From the NCBI GenBank assembly GCA_002839445.1, contig PGYB01000011.1, positions 77,817 to 141,816 on the forward strand: 64,000 bases of DNA, read 5' to 3'. The stretch is from Candidatus Riflebacteria bacterium HGW-Riflebacteria-1 (GTDB lineage Bacteria; Muiribacteriota; Ozemobacteria; Ozemobacterales; Ozemobacteraceae). The notes under the pieces are model-generated. The model did no database searches and was not told the DNA's origin. It saw only the letters and a program-made list of their open reading frames with translations. Positions 58,964 through 64,000 of the stretch are shown piece by piece (position 1 is the stretch's first letter; the number at the start of each line of letters is the position of its first letter). The translations under genes were made by a program, and so were the position numbers.

Positions 58964-59413
58964 TTAGACAGCTCGTTTAAGTGCTATTGGTCGCAGGCGA
59001 GGCTGATCTGGCGCCTTCTTTTCAGCTTCCGCCCGATTCTTGAACAGATGGATTTCGAGCAGCCGGCGGTTAAACCTGACCTGCCCGTCGATAATGAAAT
59101 GCGGCATAAGATGCAGCATGTTGTTTACGTTGTGATAGCTGACTTTGAGCCATTGCGCGACTTCTTCGATGGTCATGATCGTGTCAGATGTCTGCGTCTG
59201 CGGCTGCCGGGTAACTACGCTCAGAGCCTCACTGACAGCGCGGTGCCCGCCGTCGGGCACCTGCATGTCGATGTCGACCAGTTCGTTGCACAGTCTGGCA
59301 AAAGCAGTCTGGCAGATCTGGCATGCGGCAAGGTGCTCCTTAGCTTCGGAGCAGTCGGTTTCAGCGTAATACAGCTCTATCAGCTGTTCTTCGGCAAGAC
59401 ATCTGCCGTTCAT
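58964..59413 (-). CDS. soluble anti-sigma-like zinc finger fused to an excisionase-type HTH
   Basis: A 149-residue protein. Residues ~5-45 have H-x3-C-x2-C (HLAACQICQTAFARL) as in zinc-binding anti-sigma domains. Residues ~80-125 form a helix-turn-helix of the excisionase/MerR-like kind (MTIEEVAQWLKVSYHNVNNM, GQVRFNRRLLEIHL). There is no membrane helix, unlike most ECF anti-sigma proteins. The sigma gene's stop overlaps its start by 4 bases, so the two are produced together. It could bind the sigma factor and DNA. Confidence 0.78.
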   Translation of the reverse strand: MNGRCLAEEQLIELYYAETDCSEAKEHLAACQICQTAFARLCNELVDIDMQVPDGGHRAVSEALSVVTRQPQTQTSDTIMTIEEVAQWLKVSYHNVNNMLHLMPHFIIDGQVRFNRRLLEIHLFKNRAEAEKKAPDQPRLRPIALKRAV

Positions 59414-59943
59414 AATTCACCTCGGTTGAAGTATTCACGAATTTTTTTTAAGGCGAACAGCACCCGCGATTTCGCCGTTGGCAGCGGGATCTGCTGCAGA
59501 TCGGCGACTTCGTTGAAGGTCATGCCCTGAAAGTGTTTAAGAACAAAAGCCTCTTTTGTAGCCTCAGAGAGGGTGTCGAGACAGTTGCGCAGGTCGGTTT
59601 CGGTGTCGCTGCCGTTGCTGAAACAGGCGGTCTGCTGCTGGTTGCGGGTCAGTTGCGGAATCAACCGTACTACGCGGTTCTGGCTGCGTTTGAATTCGAA
59701 GAACTTGTTGCGGGCGATTGCCCAGACCCATGGCATAAACTCGAAGTCGTGATTGTAAGTCTCGATGCGGCTGTGGATGGTAAGCAGAGTTTCCTGTAGC
59801 AGATCTTCGGCAACACAGCGGTCGTAACTCAGACGATAGAAGTAGGCAAACAGCGGCCGGCGCAACTGTTCAAACAGTATTGCCGCAGCTTTTGCTTCGC
59901 CGCACTCGAAATTCTTTACCAGTTGTCGATCGATTTTGAGCAT
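59410..59943 (-). CDS. ECF-type RNA polymerase sigma factor
   Basis: A 177-residue protein with region 2 (LFAYFYRLSYDRCVAEDLLQ, ETYNHDFEFMPWVWAIARNK) and region 4 (LSEATKEAFVLKHFQGMTFN, EVADLQQIPLPTAKSRVLFA) and a basic inter-domain link (FFEFKRSQNRVVRL). It is the first gene of a three-gene operon whose other members are the zinc-finger/HTH protein and the GspF-GspE fusion, which are therefore its probable regulator and target. Confidence 0.92.
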   Translation of the reverse strand: MLKIDRQLVKNFECGEAKAAAILFEQLRRPLFAYFYRLSYDRCVAEDLLQETLLTIHSRIETYNHDFEFMPWVWAIARNKFFEFKRSQNRVVRLIPQLTRNQQQTACFSNGSDTETDLRNCLDTLSEATKEAFVLKHFQGMTFNEVADLQQIPLPTAKSRVLFALKKIREYFNRGEL

Positions 59944-60127
59944 AAGTTAAAAGGTAATATGCCAGAAAACCGAAAAAGGATTGATGAAAATTTTATTTTT
60001 TTAATTATCGCCAGAATCAACATTGCTGACATGCTTTGCTGTCGCGGTTGAAGGCGCACCAGTGCGCGAGTTTGCCTGATATTGCTTGTGGGTTGCGGTT
60101 AATCAGCTGGTTTATGATTGGTCATTC

Positions 60128-61609
60128 TTATGCCTGCCGAGTTTTGATCGTGTAGGCATCCTTTGCCAGCTTGATAATGCTGGTGAAAACAATTATGAAT
60201 TCAAGCCTGCCGAGAAACATCGCCAGGGCTTGCGCATACAGAACCATGGCTGGCATGTCCGGAGAGGTAAGGCCTATTGACAGACCGACTGTACCAAGTG
60301 CCGATGCAAATTCAAACAATGAGTCGCGCAAACTATAGCCGTATGAGCACAAAAGCAATACGCCCAACGCAAAAGTCAGCAGATAAATGAAGACAAAAAC
60401 CGTTGTCTGACGAACTCTTGCGTCATTTAAAAACGTGCATTGGTCGCCTTCCCATATGGTGCATTTTATTACGGCATTCTTTGGCATGATCAGACGTTGG
60501 ATATCCCATATGAGAGTTTTCCAGAGCAGATAGATGCGAAACTGTTTAATGCCGCCTGCGGTAGAGCAGCTTCCACCACCTATAAGCATAAGTATGACAA
60601 GCAGGAAGACGCCTGACGAATTCCAGTTTTCGTAGGTGACTGTCGAAAAGCCTGTAGTTGTCATTGCTGAAACTGTTTCAAAAATCGCAACCCGGACTGC
60701 CTTTTCAAGCTGTGGGTAGAGAGCCTGGCAGGTCAGAATAAAAACGCCGAGAACCGCAATGGGCATTAACACAGTGGATAGTCGGACTTCACCATTTTTT
60801 GCCACTACGCTGAATTTGCCGCGCCAGAAATACCAGGCGGTGACAAAGCTCAGGTTGCCAAACACCATTAAAGGCAAGGTGATGGCTTCAATAACAGTAG
60901 AGTTCCAGTATCCAATGCTTTCGACACGCGTGGAAAATCCGCCGGTCGAAACGGCGGCGAAAGAGTGATTGACTGCATCGAAAGATGACATGCCGGCAAG
61001 CCAGTAAGCTAGAGATCCGGCTGCTGCATAGCAAACGTATATCAGCATAACAAGTCTTGCTGATTGTCGAACATGGGGAGCGATCTGTTCACTGCGCCCT
61101 TCGGCGCCGGAAACCGCTACACCTGTCGGTCCGGCCAGGGTAGACATCATGATTATAGCCCAGCCCGCACCACCGGCCAGTTGGATTATACTGCGCCAGA
61201 GGAGAATGATCGGGCTGGCAGTGGTGACATTGACTACCGAGAGCCCGGTTGTCGTCCAGCCACTCATTGCTTCAAAGAATGCTTGCGAAAATGACAGCCC
61301 GGCTACTGATATAAAAGGCCAGGTTGTAAACAGAATGACAATTAGCCAGCTGACGAGAACAACTATGCCGCCTTCCTGGATTGTGAGAGTTTCGGCTTCT
61401 GTAGAACTGAATTGCTTTCTGAGCAATGCTCCAGAGAGCATTTGCAGCAGCGCCGGAAGAATGAAGGCCCAGGCATCAGCCATTTCTTCTGGTCGCGTGA
61501 TGATCAGAACAAGTGGTGTGAGCATCATTGCGCCAGACATGATCAAGACCGCTCCGATCAATGAAAGGATGGCGGTATAGCGTTGTAAAAGATATTCTTT
61601 TTCGCGCAA
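60128..61609 (-). CDS. trkH: TrkH-type potassium uptake channel subunit
   Basis: The TTG at 61609 fits: GGAG lies 8 bases upstream, right after the TrkA stop. The 493-residue product has about ten membrane helices and the four pore repeats with filter glycines: MSGWTTTGLSV, AAVSTGGFSTR, SAMTTTGFSTV and SALGTVGLSIGL. TrkH with TrkA forms the Trk/Ktr K+ uptake system of the inner membrane. It is the last gene of the operon. Confidence 0.95.
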   Translation of the reverse strand: MREKEYLLQRYTAILSLIGAVLIMSGAMMLTPLVLIITRPEEMADAWAFILPALLQMLSGALLRKQFSSTEAETLTIQEGGIVVLVSWLIVILFTTWPFISVAGLSFSQAFFEAMSGWTTTGLSVVNVTTASPIILLWRSIIQLAGGAGWAIIMMSTLAGPTGVAVSGAEGRSEQIAPHVRQSARLVMLIYVCYAAAGSLAYWLAGMSSFDAVNHSFAAVSTGGFSTRVESIGYWNSTVIEAITLPLMVFGNLSFVTAWYFWRGKFSVVAKNGEVRLSTVLMPIAVLGVFILTCQALYPQLEKAVRVAIFETVSAMTTTGFSTVTYENWNSSGVFLLVILMLIGGGSCSTAGGIKQFRIYLLWKTLIWDIQRLIMPKNAVIKCTIWEGDQCTFLNDARVRQTTVFVFIYLLTFALGVLLLCSYGYSLRDSLFEFASALGTVGLSIGLTSPDMPAMVLYAQALAMFLGRLEFIIVFTSIIKLAKDAYTIKTRQA

Positions 61610-61614
61610 AACAG

Positions 61615-62292
61615 TTACTCCAGATTCTTGCGATCCTTTTCACCGGTAATGGCTTTTAATACCTGGCCATGGTTTTCGGGTAGAGTTATAAGAACTACCT
61701 TGTCAGCGATCTGCAAATCATTGGCACCACGCGGCACGATGGGCTGATTGTTGCGTATTACCACAGCGATAAGCGAATTTTCGGGCAGAGTTATGTCTTT
61801 GAGCTGCTTGCCGACAACTGGCGAATCTGAATTGAGTATGATCTCAGTCACATTGACCTTGCCTTCGCCAACCGGAAACAGATTGACTATCTGTTCCAGA
61901 GAAGCCCGTTGCTCGATCAGGCTGCTTACAATATGGGTTAGCGAAAATGCGCTGATCCCAAGCTTTTCAAATACATCTGCATTGTCCGGATCGTTGGCCA
62001 GTGCCACAACTCTGGGAATGCCGTATTTAAGGCTTGCCAGCTGGCAGATTATTAGATTGTCCTGGTCATTGGGAGTTATCGCCAGCAATGCTGTAGCGCT
62101 TCTTGCTCCTGCCTCTTCGAGAATTTCGACATTGCTGCCGTCGCCGCAGATAACCATGGCAGATAACTTTCTGGCCAGCTGTTCGCATTCATTGCGATCA
62201 TTGTTGATGAGCACAACTTTATAACCTTTTGAGGTAAAGTTTCGGCAGAGAAAATAAAGAGTTTTGCCGCTGCCAATTATTATGACTTTCAT
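61615..62292 (-). CDS. trkA: TrkA-type K+ channel regulatory subunit (RCK N + C)
   Basis: A 225-residue protein with a nucleotide-binding RCK-N domain (VIIIGSGKTLYFLCRNF, VVLINNDRNECEQLA, MVICGDGSNVEIL) and a C-terminal RCK-C domain (IILNSDSPVVGKQLKDITLP, IVPRGANDLQIADKVVLIT). It gates TrkH by binding NAD(H) or ATP/ADP. The glycine loop is GSGKTL rather than the usual GxGxxG, a variant. It is followed by trkH after 5 bases. Confidence 0.93.
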   Translation of the reverse strand: MKVIIIGSGKTLYFLCRNFTSKGYKVVLINNDRNECEQLARKLSAMVICGDGSNVEILEEAGARSATALLAITPNDQDNLIICQLASLKYGIPRVVALANDPDNADVFEKLGISAFSLTHIVSSLIEQRASLEQIVNLFPVGEGKVNVTEIILNSDSPVVGKQLKDITLPENSLIAVVIRNNQPIVPRGANDLQIADKVVLITLPENHGQVLKAITGEKDRKNLE

Positions 62293-62729
62293 AATTGCGC
62301 TTCCTTCTCAGAAGTGTCTTTTCGATCTACGGCCTGAAGAAACATGGTAGCGGCAGCGGCTGTCGGGCAGATTACCTCTATGTCGAGCTTTTTTAGAATT
62401 TCTTCATGTTTGGGATCAAAGACTCTTGTGAGTACTTTTTTTACGCCGAATACTTTTTTGGCAACCTGACCGATCATCATATTGGCGTTGTCTTCGTGAG
62501 TTGTAGCGATCAGTACGTCAGCCTGTTTAATTTTGGCGCCATGCAACACGGCGACCTGCGTTGCATCGCCTTCGACTCTAAACCCGCTGAATTCCGGCGA
62601 AAGGTGGCAGAAACTACTCTCATCGATGTCAATGATCACCACAGAATTGCCGTTTCTGCTAAGTTGATTGGCGAGATAAGAACCCAGTCTGCCGCATCCC
62701 ACAATCACTATGTAACGGTGGCTGCTCAT
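62289..62729 (-). CDS. RCK-N-only TrkA-like protein
   Basis: A 146-residue protein with a full RCK-N nucleotide-binding fold: IVIVGCGRLGSYLANQLSRN (GxGxxG), SVVIIDIDESSF, GFRVEGDATQVAVL and a Rossmann-like end (LTRVFDPKHEEILKKLDIEV). It lacks the RCK-C domain present in the next gene, with which it overlaps by 4 bases. A split or two-subunit ring regulating TrkH is plausible. Confidence 0.9.
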   Translation of the reverse strand: MSSHRYIVIVGCGRLGSYLANQLSRNGNSVVIIDIDESSFCHLSPEFSGFRVEGDATQVAVLHGAKIKQADVLIATTHEDNANMMIGQVAKKVFGVKKVLTRVFDPKHEEILKKLDIEVICPTAAAATMFLQAVDRKDTSEKEAQL

Positions 62730-62731
62730 CT

Positions 62732-63439
62732 TTATTGTCCTTTGTCATCAAAAGTTGCGTTGATATCAGTCCCTGCGCCAAGAATAATTTTTCCGTCACG
62801 GTTCAATGAAGTTGTTCTTTCGAGATTAGCCGCCGCCGGTTTATAGGTTGGGTCCAGATCCAGTGAAGTGCGATAGAACTTTTGCGCGGTCAGCCAGTCG
62901 CCCCTTATTTCGAGTATTGCGCCAAGCAGGTTATATGCCTCAGGGTCATTGGGATTGGCTGCTATGGCCTTTTTTATTGTCTCATTCGCATCGATAAAAT
63001 TGCGCTCATTGATTTTAAGCCTGGTAAGCTTGATCAATGAAGGATAATCGTTAGCGTTTGCTTCATTGAGTTCACCGCGATTGATTACCGATGTTGCCAG
63101 GTCGCGAATTTCTTTGATGCTGAATGGCTTTTGAATGAAGTCGACAGCGCCATATTTCATTGCTTCGACGGCATGTTCAACCGTGGCATGGGCAGTAATA
63201 ATGATTGTTCTGGTAGCTGGCCAGTTGCTCTTGATCTGTTGCAACACTTCCAGACCATTCATGCCGGGCAGCTTCAGGTCGAGAAAAACCAGGACAATCG
63301 GCTTCTCTTTTAGTATCTGTAGCGCTTCTTCGCCATTGACTGCCGTGACAATATTATAGCTCAATGACTCAAGAGCCTGCATCATGGTCAGACGAATGTT
63401 CTTTTCGTCATCCACCACCAGAATCGATTGCGTATTCAT
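62732..63439 (-). CDS. response regulator with C-terminal TPR
   Basis: A 235-residue protein: receiver domain (~1-120, ILVVDDEKNIRLTMMQALES, LVFLDLKLPGMNGLEVLQQI with phospho-Asp, FIQKPFSIKEIRDLATSVI) and a TPR-bearing C-terminus (~130-215, NPNDPEAYNLLGAILEIRGD, LTAQKFYRTSLDLDPTY). There is no DNA-binding domain, so it probably works by protein contact. It is placed 12 bases after a histidine kinase and 2 bases before the Trk genes. Confidence 0.9.
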   Translation of the reverse strand: MNTQSILVVDDEKNIRLTMMQALESLSYNIVTAVNGEEALQILKEKPIVLVFLDLKLPGMNGLEVLQQIKSNWPATRTIIITAHATVEHAVEAMKYGAVDFIQKPFSIKEIRDLATSVINRGELNEANANDYPSLIKLTRLKINERNFIDANETIKKAIAANPNDPEAYNLLGAILEIRGDWLTAQKFYRTSLDLDPTYKPAAANLERTTSLNRDGKIILGAGTDINATFDDKGQ

Positions 63440-63451
63440 AATTTTTCCCTT

Positions 63452-64000
63452 TCAATCTGCAATTGGCAATGTGAAGGTAAATATGCTGCCCTTGCCGGGC
63501 TCTGAATCTACCCAGATTGCGCCGCCATGCGCTCTGACAATTTCCTTGCAGATAGCCAGTCCAAGGCCTGATCCGCCGGATTGCCGTCCTTTGATCTGAA
63601 CAAATTTCTGAAATATTTTGCTTTGATATTCGAGCGGAATGCCAGGCCCGTCATCGCTCACCGACAATTGAGCCTGTGTTCCGATTTTTTGAGCTGCCAA
63701 GGTGATTTTGCCGCCCTTTGCCGAATAGCGCAGGGCATTAGAGATCAGGTTGCTCAGTATCCAAGCGATTTTATTGGCGTCGGCGCGGATAAGCGGAAGT
63801 TGCTCCCCCTCGATTTCCTTGCATATCAGGCTGATTTCCTTGATACTCGCCTGGTTTTTAAACACTGATTTGATTTGCTCAAATATTGTCGAAATTGGAA
63901 ACACTTCAATTTCGAGTTCAATCTTGCCTGCCTCAAGCTTGTAAAGGTCGAGCAGATTGTTTACCAGAGTCTTTAAGCGATGCACTTCTTCATGGGCTGC
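63452..64000 (-). CDS. sensor histidine kinase, C-terminal part (cut by window edge)
   Basis: The frame is open to the right edge; 182 residues are seen, starting [20 protein letters not shown] (end of the HisKA helix pair). The HATPase domain follows: N box [21 protein letters not shown]1 [10 protein letters not shown] box FQKFVQIKG and G2 [14 protein letters not shown]. The H-box and any sensor domains lie outside the window. It is the partner of the receiver-TPR protein downstream and heads the K+ uptake operon. Confidence 0.92.
   Translation of the reverse strand, partial: AAHEEVHRLKTLVNNLLDLYKLEAGKIELEIEVFPISTIFEQIKSVFKNQASIKEISLICKEIEGEQLPLIRADANKIAWILSNLISNALRYSAKGGKITLAAQKIGTQAQLSVSDDGPGIPLEYQSKIFQKFVQIKGRQSGGSGLGLAICKEIVRAHGGAIWVDSEPGKGSIFTFTLPIAD

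Noticed and set aside
60054..60067. GCGCAC/GTGCGC dyad near the trkH end
   Set aside because: Two-base gap and no T-run; likely chance, too weak to list as a terminator.

Overview
This window looks like part of the genome of a Gram-negative bacterium outside the well-studied proteobacterial lineages. It carries many lipoproteins, an outer-membrane beta-barrel, periplasmic chaperone-like and fimbrial-like proteins, minor pilins in three separate places, a lone short flagellin, and many sensor proteins. Gene content and style (abundant pseudopilins, HEAT/TPR proteins, FecR-type regulators, large Ig-like surface proteins, frequent TTG starts) would fit a Riflebacteria/Ozemobacterota-like organism. 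That placement is a guess from general character, because no rRNA or ribosomal marker lies in the window. I saw no tRNA, rRNA, CRISPR array, transposase or phage gene.

Layout. 1-1557: a cut-off gene and its neighbour, both members of a secreted metallopeptidase-like family (minus strand). 1650-4768: first minor-pilin set. 4876-5352: small secreted protein. 5422-6628: short flagellin and a STAS protein. 6688-12799: operon of HEAT, TPR, YbjN-like and TerB-like proteins ending upstream in a lipoprotein. 12901-13842: class II fructose-bisphosphate aldolase, the only central-metabolism gene. 13950-14573: FecR lipoprotein. 14863-18943: second pilin set (plus strand), followed by an ECF sigma factor, a membrane FecR-type anti-sigma factor and a secreted protein that shares a C-terminal domain with the last gene of the pilin set (19071-21531). 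21656-30815: co-directional run of CHASE2-SpoIIE phosphatase, TPR membrane protein, large secreted protein, third pilin set and a GAF-adenylate cyclase. 31023-32048: polysaccharide deacetylase. 32082-32615: a gene-free stretch with RNA-like folding potential. 32616-37079: periplasmic protein, histidine kinase and NtrC-type regulator.

37230-44443: a NarL-type two-component pair followed by two paralogous secreted proteins, a third small fimbrial-like protein, a PapD/DUF916-like chaperone and a 934-residue outer-membrane protein. Together these look like an unorthodox chaperone/usher-type surface system and are one of the two best candidates for something undescribed. 44448-55460: large extracellular proteins, including a TIG-domain lipoprotein whose C-terminal half resembles an M30-type peptidase with its active site lost, a 1798-residue Ig-repeat protein with a FlgD-like C-terminus, a TPR lipoprotein and a beta-helix lipoprotein.

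55559-64000: an unknown acidic protein, a DUF805 membrane protein, a PAS protein, then the second strong candidate: an ECF sigma factor, an anti-sigma-like zinc-finger/HTH fusion and a GspF-GspE fusion ATPase with altered motor motifs (57418-59943). The right end is a potassium-uptake operon (TrkH, TrkA and a TrkA-N protein) behind a response regulator with TPRs and a histidine kinase that runs off the edge.

Common theme: signal input (two-component systems, ECF sigma factors, SpoIIE/STAS partner switching, cyclase) placed next to pilin-like and other surface-structure genes, while the core pilus and flagellar machinery is absent from the window.
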